Shown one piece after another: positions 8,324 to 16,348 of a stretch of 23,731 nt of DNA; position 1 is the stretch's first letter, and the number at the start of each line of letters is the position of its first letter. Source of the DNA: Candidatus Thorarchaeota archaeon (GTDB taxonomy: Archaea; Asgardarchaeota; Thorarchaeia; Thorarchaeales; Thorarchaeaceae); contig SDOA01000057.1 of assembly GCA_004524595.1 (NCBI GenBank), positions 1 through 23,731 on the forward strand, written 5' to 3'. Position numbers and translations under genes: made by a program. The notes beneath the pieces were generated by a model, which was not told where the DNA came from, did not search any database, and saw nothing but the letters and a program-made list of their open reading frames with translations.

Positions 8324-9049
8324 ATGTCGCAAGATGAACCAACTGACCTTGACAAGGTCTTCAAAGCTCTAGGAAATGTCACAAGAAGAAGAATATTACA
8401 GCTTCTTGCCCAAGGTGAGAGATATCCCTATGAGCTGAGTAAAACTCTCGGTCTAACTCAACGAGGTGTGTTTAAACACCTAGAAGCCCTTCAAGAGGCA
8501 GGTCTGATAGAAAGATATCATGGTGAGAGCGATTTAGGACCAGACAGAGTATATTATAGATTGAATGCTAGATTTGGTCTCTCGACATCAATTCAGCCAG
8601 ATGCATTCTTTGTCCGATTCACAAGAAGAGGAGGAGCTAGCAGGATTATCATACCCAAAGGATTCGTTATTCCTGATGCCAGACTTGATGTAACTGCAAT
8701 TCGTAGGCTTCTTAATGAATTAGGAAAAGTAAATCGACGTCTTCTAGAAATTGATGAAGAACGAATGCGTTTTGCTTCTTTACGTGGTCAGATAATTAGA
8801 CGTATTGAAGATATTATGAATCAATGCGACTGGGACGAAGAGAGCTGTCAAAAAGTGAGAAGTCTTATTGATCCAGTTAGACAACAATCATCTGAAACTA
8901 CTGAAGAAACAGTTGATCTTTGGACTGAAACTGTAAAGCAGACCATTAAATTATTCGAATCCTTATTTGATTCGCATCGAGTGTTTATTTCAGAGAACTC
9001 AGAAGAAGAGGAATTCGAAGATGAAGAGTTTATTGTAGAGCCGGAATAG
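8324..9049 (+). CDS. ArsR-type winged-helix transcriptional regulator with acidic C-terminal tail
   Basis: The 241-residue protein starts with a winged-helix domain (residues 8-80): KVFKALGNVTRRRILQLLAQ, a helix-turn-helix ELSKTLGLTQRGVFKHLEAL, and a wing ending RVYYRLN. This is the ArsR-like architecture common in archaeal regulators. Residues 80-115 form a beta-rich segment, 120-215 are long helices (probable dimerisation), and the last 20 residues are mostly Glu and Asp. There is no metal-binding ELCV-type cysteine motif, so a metal sensor role is unlikely. An AAGGA SD lies 8 nt before the ATG. The gene is convergent, 4 bp apart, with the KaiC-fold gene of the signalling operon. Its targets are unknown. 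Confidence 0.82.
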   Translation: MSQDEPTDLDKVFKALGNVTRRRILQLLAQGERYPYELSKTLGLTQRGVFKHLEALQEAGLIERYHGESDLGPDRVYYRLNARFGLSTSIQPDAFFVRFTRRGGASRIIIPKGFVIPDARLDVTAIRRLLNELGKVNRRLLEIDEERMRFASLRGQIIRRIEDIMNQCDWDEESCQKVRSLIDPVRQQSSETTEETVDLWTETVKQTIKLFESLFDSHRVFISENSEEEEFEDEEFIVEPE

Positions 9050-9053
9050 ACAT

Positions 9054-9743
9054 CTACCAGTTCCAAACAATCTCCCACTCAGATCTGCGAGGATTTGTCA
9101 TTTTGGGAACATATTCAATAGAGTTGTATGGCAGCTCTACACCCTTTGATTTCTTAACCTTAAGATAGTGTTTTCCTTGAGCTGTAGTTAGTGTAATAAT
9201 ACCTTGAGCGAGAGAAAAAAGCTGGTTAATGGTGACTGAGTCAGCAGTATCATTATGTACCATGTAGAATTCGTTTGAGCCAATTTTGATACTCTCTTCG
9301 ACGCATTCCTTAAAGAATTGTACAACGTCCCGCGCAGAAAAGTCAATGAGAAGTGGGGTCAGACTTTCAAAGGTAATGAGCCTAGGTTTGAGATCTTTCC
9401 GTAGGCTTCGAAGTTGGATATTGATCTCATGAAGGTGCGGAGAACAAGTATGGAGTCCCATTGTTTGTTGTCCATATCCCACTTCAAGAATCTGAAAATT
9501 TTCGTTCTGTTTTTCAGCTAGTTCAGCCATGAGTGACCTATTACGAGCCTCAGTCACTACTTCCAAGGTCGATAATCCTAATTCGATGGCTTTTCTAATC
9601 AGTGTAAGCATGAAGAGATCATAATGACTATCTTGAGAGACAATAACAAGGAAAACATATCCTGGAGGTGGTTTGGTCAGCAAATTTTCTATGATATTCA
9701 AGTGCGAACCTGTTTGTATTGGTTCTCTTGTCATAGATTCCAC
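9054..9743 (-). CDS. KaiC/RAD55-fold protein lacking a P-loop
   Basis: This 229-residue protein follows the strand order of single-domain KaiC/RAD55 proteins but lacks the nucleotide-binding loop. After the first strand (GYVFLVIV) the expected GxPGTGK(S/T) is replaced by SQDSHYD. Later parts fit well: a Walker-B-like strand ending LITFESLTPLLID (with Glu in place of the usual Asp), a strand followed by ITINQLFSLAQGIITL-type helix-strand, and the closing KSKGVELPYNSIEYV segment that resembles the family's C-terminal strand. I infer a non-ATPase paralogue that binds the neighbouring RecA-fold proteins or receiver. It is the last gene of a three-gene operon (9-bp gap to the receiver gene). The start is the GTG at 9743; an ATG at 9734 (MTREP) is an alternative. 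Confidence 0.62.
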   Translation of the reverse strand: MESMTREPIQTGSHLNIIENLLTKPPPGYVFLVIVSQDSHYDLFMLTLIRKAIELGLSTLEVVTEARNRSLMAELAEKQNENFQILEVGYGQQTMGLHTCSPHLHEINIQLRSLRKDLKPRLITFESLTPLLIDFSARDVVQFFKECVEESIKIGSNEFYMVHNDTADSVTINQLFSLAQGIITLTTAQGKHYLKVKKSKGVELPYNSIEYVPKMTNPRRSEWEIVWNW

Positions 9744-9752
9744 TCTTCTCTC

Positions 9753-10136
9753 TTAAGTAATCATATTCAGATGTTTTTTAATTGTAGCAACTAAAGCCTT
9801 GCCAGAAAAGGGTTTTACAATGTACTCATCTGCACCGACTTCTTCTCCTCTTTCCATATCACTACTGAGACCCTTAGCTGTGAACATCAATATTGGTGTC
9901 TTTTGAAAACTTGTATCATCCTTGAGTTTCTTACAGACTGCAAAGCCATCAATAGTAGGTAACATTACATCCAGTAAAATAAGATCAGGTCTCTCAAAAT
10001 ATGCAAGTTCAATTGCTGTTTCGCCATTATTGGCTATAACCACATCGAATCCATGTTTTTCTAGAAAAGTCTTGGCTAGTTCTGTTGTAAGTTCTTCGTC
10101 GTCGACGACTAGGATTTTTTTGTTACTAGGGCTCAT
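9753..10136 (-). CDS. Stand-alone CheY-type response regulator receiver (canonical)
   Basis: The 127-residue protein is a single receiver domain with no output domain. All phosphorylation residues are present: an acidic pair D12/D13 (LVVDDE), phospho-acceptor D56 (LILLDVMLP), T86 (FTAKG) and K108 (YIVKPF). It should accept phosphate from a histidine kinase and act by protein contact. Its SD (GAGGTGA) lies directly after the stop of the upstream GvpD-like gene, and the gaps to both neighbours are 9 bp, so the receiver is encoded between two RecA-fold proteins that are its likely partners. No kinase gene is present in the window. Confidence 0.92.
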   Translation of the reverse strand: MSPSNKKILVVDDEELTTELAKTFLEKHGFDVVIANNGETAIELAYFERPDLILLDVMLPTIDGFAVCKKLKDDTSFQKTPILMFTAKGLSSDMERGEEVGADEYIVKPFSGKALVATIKKHLNMIT

Positions 10137-10145
10137 ACACTCACC

Positions 10146-11528
10146 TCATACTATTGGAATTAATTCATAATCTAGGAAACCTTTAGAAAGCAGAGGTCTC
10201 ACTGCCAGAAAATTAGTACGTGGGATAACACCGTAGACACTCAAGACACCATTTAATTCTTGAACCTTAAGATGAGTGTTATATGCTATAGATCCACTCT
10301 TCATCGCCTGTTGTTGACTGAGAATGGATATTGTTGCCCGATTTGTGGAAGGTAGCGCAGCTGTTATTTCTGCAAGCATTCCTTTCACGTCACTTACACT
10401 GTATTTATTCTCCAAGGTATCAAGAGAAAATAACTCTGTAGCTGGTGTTCCTAATTTTCGTTCCAATTGGGTTGCTTCATATCTGATTTCCTGTAGTGTT
10501 TTCCAAGGGTCATCATCAATACTCCGTACATTTGGATAGGCTCCAATAGCATGGCGTCCAAAGAACACAACTTGTTCTTCAATGCACTTCTCATCTACAA
10601 AATGACTCAGACCGCGTATGAATCGATCTGGAGACCACCCTTCTGGAAGGAGTATTACTGCTGGTCTTTGTAGCTGTAGATGATTAGAAAGGAAGGGGAT
10701 GTATATTGTTTCCAAGTACGGAACTGCAAGATTCTCTATCTCGATTAAGCTTAATGTGCCCCTTTCAAATCCACCACTAAGAATAGCATCAAGGCTCTTA
10801 TTTCCAGTAGAGATTTTCTCCTTTGATGGATCTTTAATTGGGTCTCGTTCGACTGTTATAGGTGGAAACTGATGTTTGTACCAAGGTATAAAGCTGAATT
10901 GCCCTTGGTCTAATGTAAACAGGAATTTGTCTTGCCTCACTGACCGTGAGCGCATTTTATCAATGACCATCTGTCGGAACATTCGATTATTCTCATGAAG
11001 TTTTTCAAACCGAATGATGGCGTCCGCAGAATGATCAAGAGGTTTTACTTCATGTTGATTACAATCACCCTCCACAACCAAGACGAGCTTTTTTCCTTCA
11101 TTCTTTGCAGCGTATATCAGAGATTGCTGAATCTCATACTTTCGCTCCAGACTTATGGGCATGATGAAATCTGACCAAGAGTCTATTATGATAATAGAAC
11201 TATCACCACAAACTTCGTTGCCATCTAGGAGTTTTGAAAATTGTTTTTTTAAAGGCAGATCATGATAAGAAGAGGAATCGATAGTCCTCCAGTAATGCGC
11301 CACTGTTTGACGATTTTGCGAGTTTTGAAGTGAGGAAAGACCAATTTGTGCAATTGTAGTGATTTCTGCATCGGATGAAATGAGATAGGAATTATCATAC
11401 GCTCTAAAAAGCTCTTGAACAAACAAGCTCTTACCAGTTCCAGGATTTCCTGTCACCATTATAACATATCCTGTTTCAGAGCCCAATGCATCCCTAATAC
11501 TAGGAGGAATCGCGCCTTCAGCGCTCAT
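10146..11528 (-). CDS. GvpD/KaiC-like RecA-fold ATPase with two domains, second P-loop degenerate
   Basis: The 460-residue protein has an N-terminal ATPase domain with Walker A GNPGTGKS (residues 27-34) and Walker B SIIIIDSWSDF (D116), close in layout to GvpD and related archaeal P-loop ATPases. A second KaiC-like domain starts near residue 238 (STGNKSLDAILSGGFERGTL), but its P-loop position reads IENLAVPY, so it should not bind ATP in the normal way. This gives one active and one dead domain. An AGGGG SD lies about 10 nt before the ATG. It heads the tight operon with the receiver and the P-loop-less protein. A gas-vesicle role is unlikely as no gvp structural gene is nearby; signalling is more likely. 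Confidence 0.75.
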   Translation of the reverse strand: MSAEGAIPPSIRDALGSETGYVIMVTGNPGTGKSLFVQELFRAYDNSYLISSDAEITTIAQIGLSSLQNSQNRQTVAHYWRTIDSSSYHDLPLKKQFSKLLDGNEVCGDSSIIIIDSWSDFIMPISLERKYEIQQSLIYAAKNEGKKLVLVVEGDCNQHEVKPLDHSADAIIRFEKLHENNRMFRQMVIDKMRSRSVRQDKFLFTLDQGQFSFIPWYKHQFPPITVERDPIKDPSKEKISTGNKSLDAILSGGFERGTLSLIEIENLAVPYLETIYIPFLSNHLQLQRPAVILLPEGWSPDRFIRGLSHFVDEKCIEEQVVFFGRHAIGAYPNVRSIDDDPWKTLQEIRYEATQLERKLGTPATELFSLDTLENKYSVSDVKGMLAEITAALPSTNRATISILSQQQAMKSGSIAYNTHLKVQELNGVLSVYGVIPRTNFLAVRPLLSKGFLDYELIPIV

Positions 11529-11615
11529 ATCTTGTGTCCCCTTGCTTGCGCCTTGTCAATTCCGATTAATGCTAATATAAGGATATTCTGCGCATTTATT
11601 CCTAGAATAATAGTA

Positions 11616-12143
11616 TTATTCATCGCTCCGAAATAGTTCCATGTAGTAAGTATTTACATATTGTCCATTAATGAAATATTTACGATGTGCAAGTCCAAAT
11701 TCTCTGAATCCAATTTTTTCATAAACATGTTTTGCGCGTTCGTTGAAATCATGAACAGACAATTCGATTCTTCTTAGATTAAGATGTGACCAACCGAAGT
11801 TGATTAGAAGATTTATTGCTTCAGTACCAAATCCCATACTCCAATGCTGCGGATCATGAATTGCAATGCCAAGTATAGATGTTCTAGAAAGCCAATCAAT
11901 GTCATGTAGTGCAGTAGTTCCGATAAATGCATCATCAGATATACGTTCTATTACAAAGACATAGCTCTGACGCTTATTCATTTGCTCTTGGGCAACCTGA
12001 ATCCATGCTCTTTCAGCCTCTCTCGTATGAGGAATATAGCCCCCTAAGAATTGCCTCATCTCGGGATTATTCCATCCTTTTAAGATATCATCAAGATGCT
12101 TTTCCTCTAATACAACAAGCCTTAGTTCTTTGCCTACTAACAT
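11616..12143 (-). CDS. GNAT N-acetyltransferase, RimJ/RimL-like
   Basis: This 175-residue cytosolic enzyme transfers an acetyl group from acetyl-CoA to an amine. The acetyl-CoA-binding motif A is visible as QHWSMGFGTEAI (residues 99-110), followed by LRRIELSVHDFNERAKHVYEKIGF, where the Asn and Tyr of motif B are in place. The layout (ELRLVVLEEKHLDDIL at the N-terminus) is that of the RimJ/RimL/SpeG group, which acetylates ribosomal protein N-termini, polyamines or small molecules. A GAGG SD lies 7 nt before the ATG. It sits between the TPR gene (56-bp gap) and the GvpD-like gene (87-bp gap) on the same strand. Its position in a signalling cluster allows regulatory acetylation of a neighbour, but that is speculation. 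Confidence 0.85.
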   Translation of the reverse strand: MLVGKELRLVVLEEKHLDDILKGWNNPEMRQFLGGYIPHTREAERAWIQVAQEQMNKRQSYVFVIERISDDAFIGTTALHDIDWLSRTSILGIAIHDPQHWSMGFGTEAINLLINFGWSHLNLRRIELSVHDFNERAKHVYEKIGFREFGLAHRKYFINGQYVNTYYMELFRSDE

Positions 12144-12199
12144 CTAAAAACCTCATTCACTCATAGTTCAGATCTGTTATGAATATTCAGCCAGGAATC

Positions 12200-13780
12200 T
12201 CATTCTTGTAGCTTGGTCATAAAGTCACGGAAAAATGGACAAAGATTGCCCATCCAATACAAATTGCCAAAGCACTCTTTCTGCATCTTTTGTCTTTCAA
12301 CACGGCACTCGTAGCTTTTCTCGCTATCAAAAAATACACACAGATCAATGTCGGATGCTGGGTCTTCCAAGACCTTTCTCCTGACTTTCTTCATTAGTGA
12401 AGAATCCAATTTATCAAGCCAATCGGAAAGTGGACCCATAATATCTCTAACTGCTTCAATGAGTTTCTTATCAGGATCTTCCTCTAATATCCAGAGTGTG
12501 ACAATCTTACTAATGTCTGCGTTAAATGCATAGAGTAAATGCCCAACCTCTAAAGACACCTCTCTAGCTCTTTCATATTGGTACATTGCTCTTTCGAAAT
12601 CTTGGAGGAGGAAATACGCATCACCGGCAACAAAATGCGCGAGAGCAAGAGTTTGTTTCATTCCTGCTCCTTCAGCCAATTTTATTGCAGCTTCATAATG
12701 TTGTAGAGCTAGGTGCGGGTCTCCCTTTCTTAGTGCCACATCCCCCAAGTTTACAGTTGCTATAGTGATACCACGCATATATTCAGCTTCTTGACTTATT
12801 TCCAATGCTCGACGATTATATGTTTCCATTTGATCAATCTGATCCAATACTCTATCTATCTCACCGACATTAATGAGGGTGCGAGCCAGACCGACTTGAT
12901 TATTGAGTTGTTGTTGAATTATGAGTAGCTCTTCAAATTGGTCACGTGCTTCTTGTAACTGACCCATATTCAGATGAATCACACCTCTGAGATTTCTAGC
13001 ATCAGCTACTCCTGGTAGATATCCCATTTGTTCATATTCGCGTAATGCAGTACGGCATAGAGACATTGCTCGATCATGTTCATTGATATCCTCAAGAGCT
13101 TGAGCACGATAATACCTGATATCATTTAACGCTAGACGATTATCAAGGAGAACTGCAGTATCATGAGCAGAATCCAATCGCATCAAAGATTCTTCTCGTG
13201 AGTCAGCATATCCTGAAATAAATGCAAGGATAATCCGTGTTCGTAGCAGAGCAGCTTGGACCATAGTACGTATTTTTGGGTCTTGAGCTGTTGCAAAGGT
13301 CACTTTGTCAATGCTTTCTGATGCTACTTCTTGAGCATGATCTGCATATCCAAGATCCATTAGAATTGATGCCAGCTGTCCAGATAGTTCTGCAAACGCA
13401 ATGTAATCCTTGCTTTGCCAAGTCTGGTTAGTAATATTACGTAGATTATTCAACCACCGTGGATCAAGACTTTGTCTGCAATATGCAGCTGCGGCATAGC
13501 CTTTGCAGGTAAGATTTAGACTATCTTTTGCTAGGATCTGGTTATATCCATACATTCCCCGTAGAAAACAGGCTTTTGCACACATTGCTAAGAATGCAGG
13601 ACTTCTATTTCGCCATTCTCCGCCTCCGACAAATTCAATTAGAATATCTGTGAAAAGCATGAAACGATCCTTGGTACTCCTTGAATGAACAGTCAAACTA
13701 TTAGCAATCTCTTCTATCTCAGATTCTTCTAGTTCTAGCCTGTACATCATGAATTCAGGAATGATTGGATCGTCTGCCAA
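12200..13780 (-). CDS. TPR-repeat protein with an evenly spaced C-terminal Cys4 motif
   Basis: The 526-residue protein is all helical. Residues 220 to about 430 contain tandem tetratricopeptide repeats (for example GVADARNLRGVIHLNMGQL, GITIATVNLGDVALRKGDP, and LALAHFVAGDAYFLLQDF), which form a groove for binding other proteins. The C-terminus holds four cysteines at 481, 492, 503 and 514, each separated by exactly ten residues, which suggests metal or Fe-S binding. No kinase, GGDEF or HTH domain is attached. The start is a TTG at 13780; an in-frame stop lies two codons upstream, and a GAGAGGA is 12 nt away. The gene is transcribed divergently from the KaiC-like gene and leads the minus-strand signalling run. 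It probably acts as a scaffold or sensor. Confidence 0.8.
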   Translation of the reverse strand: MADDPIIPEFMMYRLELEESEIEEIANSLTVHSRSTKDRFMLFTDILIEFVGGGEWRNRSPAFLAMCAKACFLRGMYGYNQILAKDSLNLTCKGYAAAAYCRQSLDPRWLNNLRNITNQTWQSKDYIAFAELSGQLASILMDLGYADHAQEVASESIDKVTFATAQDPKIRTMVQAALLRTRIILAFISGYADSREESLMRLDSAHDTAVLLDNRLALNDIRYYRAQALEDINEHDRAMSLCRTALREYEQMGYLPGVADARNLRGVIHLNMGQLQEARDQFEELLIIQQQLNNQVGLARTLINVGEIDRVLDQIDQMETYNRRALEISQEAEYMRGITIATVNLGDVALRKGDPHLALQHYEAAIKLAEGAGMKQTLALAHFVAGDAYFLLQDFERAMYQYERAREVSLEVGHLLYAFNADISKIVTLWILEEDPDKKLIEAVRDIMGPLSDWLDKLDSSLMKKVRRKVLEDPASDIDLCVFFDSEKSYECRVERQKMQKECFGNLYWMGNLCPFFRDFMTKLQE

Positions 13781-13973
13781 TTTTCAACAAATCCTCTCTC
13801 TTACTATTTTGAAGCTGCTTTCCTTATCGGTTCTCTTGTTATCGCCATCAAAAGGCTTCTAGTGGTTTCCTTCGCATACTCATTATTTGTAAGTGATAAA
13901 GCTTTCATGTGTGTGTTCTTTGTCCATGGAATTATTTGTGAAAGATTAAATCGGTAGATGTATCTGAATTGTT

Positions 13974-14738
13974 GTGGACAAAATGCCAAAGGAACATGTT
14001 AGTAGTGGAGTAAAAGGACTTGATGAGTTATTATCTGGTGGATATGTTAAAGGCAGGTCGACACTCATTGCAGGAGGGCCTGGAACTGGTAAGAGTATAT
14101 TAACTTGGCATTTTCTCTTTGAAGGTGTTGATAAAGGGGAGAAAGGAATTCTAGTATCATTGGATCAAAATCAAGATATGATAGTGGAAGATATGACAGA
14201 TTTTGGGTGGAATCCAGCTAAAGCCCTGCAATCTGGAGATATCAGTATCCTAAGTGGAACGCTGAAACTTGTCCCACGAGATACAAGTTACGAGTACGTA
14301 ATAGGATTTGATCATCCTTTGTTACGGGAGCAACCATTTACAGTTCCTCGATTAGCTGATTTAGTCCAAAAGAGAGCTCATGAAATCGGAGCAAAACGTA
14401 TTGTTATTGATGGTCTGGGACCGCTCCTTGAACTTGCAGGTCAACGCTCTGAGATAAGGCAACTTGTCTATGGTTTCATCAGAGATATTGCAGATGGAAC
14501 AAATACTGTCGTTCTTACCCATGAATTGAGAGCAAGTGATTCTGCACAAAATGATGAACTCCCATTCTTCATTTGTGACGGCGTCATTAGACTAGATACC
14601 ATTCATTCCTCAGGAGATTATGTACGAACAATGAGAGTTGTGAAGATGAGGGGGGCGAACCACATCATGCGATCAATCATGTTCAAGATTGGTCAAAACG
14701 GCATTGTAGCGTTCCCTGATGCACGATTTCCAGATTAG
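13974..14738 (+). CDS. Single-domain KaiC-like ATPase with altered catalytic residues
   Basis: This 254-residue protein is a clear KaiC/RAD55 homologue: SSGVKGLDELLSGGYVKG (residues 10-27), Walker A GGPGTGKS (34-41), Walker B KRIVIDGLGPL (D146), and LTHELR (181-186) before the closing strands. In KaiC the strand after the P-loop ends in two catalytic glutamates (FEE); here the same place reads LVSLDQNQ, giving D64 and Q65, so ATP hydrolysis may be weak or absent. Length fits a one-domain KaiC-like protein, not the two-domain cyanobacterial clock protein. The start is GTG 13974 or ATG 13983. It is divergent from the TPR gene and converges, 5 bp apart, on a receiver gene. It is a probable ATP-dependent switch in this signalling group. 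Confidence 0.85.
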   Translation: MDKMPKEHVSSGVKGLDELLSGGYVKGRSTLIAGGPGTGKSILTWHFLFEGVDKGEKGILVSLDQNQDMIVEDMTDFGWNPAKALQSGDISILSGTLKLVPRDTSYEYVIGFDHPLLREQPFTVPRLADLVQKRAHEIGAKRIVIDGLGPLLELAGQRSEIRQLVYGFIRDIADGTNTVVLTHELRASDSAQNDELPFFICDGVIRLDTIHSSGDYVRTMRVVKMRGANHIMRSIMFKIGQNGIVAFPDARFPD

Positions 14739-14743
14739 CTGGA

Positions 14744-15148
14744 TTAATAGATTGGTTTCACCTTTCGAACAAGATCAGTCATGTCATACATACTGAATGG
14801 TTTCTGAAGGAAAGCTCGAGCACCTGCTGCTAAAACCATTTCAGTCTTTCCTTCTAATATATCAGAAATGACGACGATTGCAACAATAGGATCGATATCC
14901 AGAAGGTTTTCAATTAGACGAACGATATCTACCTGATCCATATTGAAATCAATAATCACAACTGCGGGTTTGTTACCCTCACATTGGATAAGGAGGTTTT
15001 CAGAATCTTCTGCTTCTCCTACAACATTAAATCCAGCATCTTCCAGGGCCATTTTAAGAAGTACTCTTAGTAATGGTACCTCTCCAGCAACGATGATTCC
15101 GCCATGACTCTTTTTCTTCAGAATCTTACGACCCCCAGAAGGTGTCAC
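14744..15148 (-). CDS. Stand-alone receiver domain with degenerate acidic pocket
   Basis: The 134-residue protein has the receiver fold: phospho-acceptor-like D67 (VVIIDFNMD), S95 (VVISDIL), K116 (LQKPFS). The first strand, however, reads IIVAGEVPLL where CheY proteins have VDDE, so the two Mg-binding aspartates are Ala21 and Gly22, with only the Glu kept. Phosphorylation that needs Mg should be impaired, and it may be a phosphate-independent pseudo-receiver. A basic 16-residue N-terminal extension precedes the domain. The start is a GTG, since a stop lies two codons upstream. It is 24 bp downstream of a canonical receiver gene, probably in one operon, and may be its binding partner or competitor. 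Confidence 0.8.
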   Translation of the reverse strand: MTPSGGRKILKKKSHGGIIVAGEVPLLRVLLKMALEDAGFNVVGEAEDSENLLIQCEGNKPAVVIIDFNMDQVDIVRLIENLLDIDPIVAIVVISDILEGKTEMVLAAGARAFLQKPFSMYDMTDLVRKVKPIY

Positions 15149-15172
15149 GTATCATTTCTACTTGGCCCATAG

Positions 15173-15535
15173 TCACTCAGATACAGCACTCTCTACAAGA
15201 TCCAGCATATGTCTAATCGTCACAGGTTTTAGTCCAAAACTAGCAGCGCCATTGCTCATTGCTTGCTCACGAACATTTGCATCAGCGCTAATGAAGACAA
15301 TCTTAGCATTTGGCTCATGCTCCAAGATCTCCTTCATCGTTTGCATCCCGTCTTTATTGGGCATTCTATGGTCTAGAATGATGACATCAGGCTTTGGATT
15401 TAGAATTATGAATTTCTCAATGGCTTCAGCACCATCAAAAGCATCTGCGACTACTTCATGTCCTTTTATCGAAAATACATCCTTGTATAATCTGTGGAGA
15501 ATTGCTTCGTCATCAACGATGAAGATGGTGACCAT
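15173..15535 (-). CDS. Stand-alone CheY-type response regulator receiver (canonical)
   Basis: This 120-residue single receiver domain has a complete active site: D8/D9 (FIVDDE), D55 (VIILDHRMP), S83 (FISAD) and K103 (GLKPV). It should be phosphorylated by a histidine kinase encoded elsewhere. A GAGG SD lies a few bases before the ATG. A TATA-like GATATAAG on the minus strand near 15610-15620 would give a leader of about 55 nt. It is the first gene of a two-receiver unit with the degenerate receiver downstream. No output domain is present, so it acts through protein-protein contact. Confidence 0.92.
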   Translation of the reverse strand: MVTIFIVDDEAILHRLYKDVFSIKGHEVVADAFDGAEAIEKFIILNPKPDVIILDHRMPNKDGMQTMKEILEHEPNAKIVFISADANVREQAMSNGAASFGLKPVTIRHMLDLVESAVSE

Positions 15536-16096
15536 TGAGTAGCCTCATATTATGTTCTATGCGCACAGCTAACTGCAACAAACGAATGCGATAGACTGGT
15601 TCATCATACTTATATCTTAACCGTATTGCAGCGAGCTTTTGTACCTGTAATAAGGCATCTTTCTATTGGCATATAAAAGATATGTGATTGTTCTAATACG
15701 CAAGAATACTTAGACAATTACAGGTATTGCAAATAGAACTCATAGCACTTTCATCTTTTAGAAAGTATTCCTTTTTAGAATAATTCTGCTTTGTATTCAT
15801 ACCTTTCGATTTTTCGAAGGGTTATATTATGCGTAATTATTTTATATTATGTTTTTATGATTATTTATTTTTTATTACTTTTGTTAATACAATTCCTTTA
15901 AATATATCATATTCATTACTATGTAGAGGAAGTTATGCTCCTGACCTCGGTACTCTTCACCTATAATCTAAAAATCATTCTATAAACCAAACCACTACAA
16001 TATCAGAAAGTCTATAGGATTGCAATATGGAATGAATTTTCTTGTATTTGATATTCAAATATAGATAATACTTACACGACCTCCGATCATTGAAAG

Positions 16097-16199
16097 TCAT
16101 ACTCATTTAGTGTGTATTGCTACCTTTCTGAGTAAATAACCCTGCTTCTTTGGTAGCTTTTCTGAGTCATAGACTTTATGCTTCAATAACTGAGTATGA
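16097..16199. repeat. Nested inverted repeats, possible structured RNA or protein-binding site
   Basis: An outer perfect 9-bp inverted repeat (TCATACTCA, 16097-16105; TGAGTATGA, 16191-16199) encloses an inner 6-bp pair (GCTACC, 16119-16124; GGTAGC, 16152-16157). Each inner arm is followed by a copy of TTTCTGAGT (16125-16133 and 16159-16167). Such nesting could be a folded RNA, but in AT-rich DNA chance matches are possible. Confidence 0.3.
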
Positions 16200-16323
16200 G
16201 AATAAATCGAGGTTGTTTATCTTAGGTAGTATATTGATCAGTGGGATGTAAAAAAAAATTGCATAGACATCAATTATCATATTTGATACAAAAAATATCT
16301 TAGTCATTTAGATGCCTATAATA

Positions 16324-16348
16324 ACCTTATAAAGGTACGATTTGTACC
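16324..16348. repeat. Two overlapping short palindromes
   Basis: ACCTT-ATA-AAGGT and GGTAC-GATTT-GTACC share the GGT in the middle, giving two alternative 5-bp stems within 25 bp. This could be an operator or a small RNA switch; no gene in the immediate vicinity is transcribed from it with certainty. Confidence 0.3.

Noticed and set aside
10146..11528. Gas vesicle gene cluster suggested by the GvpD-like protein
   Set aside because: No gvpA, gvpO, gvpN or other vesicle genes are present; similarity is limited to the ATPase fold.
13804..13989. 61-codon minus-strand frame between the TPR and KaiC-like genes
   Set aside because: It overlaps the KaiC-like start region and the promoter space of both genes and has no protein-like features.
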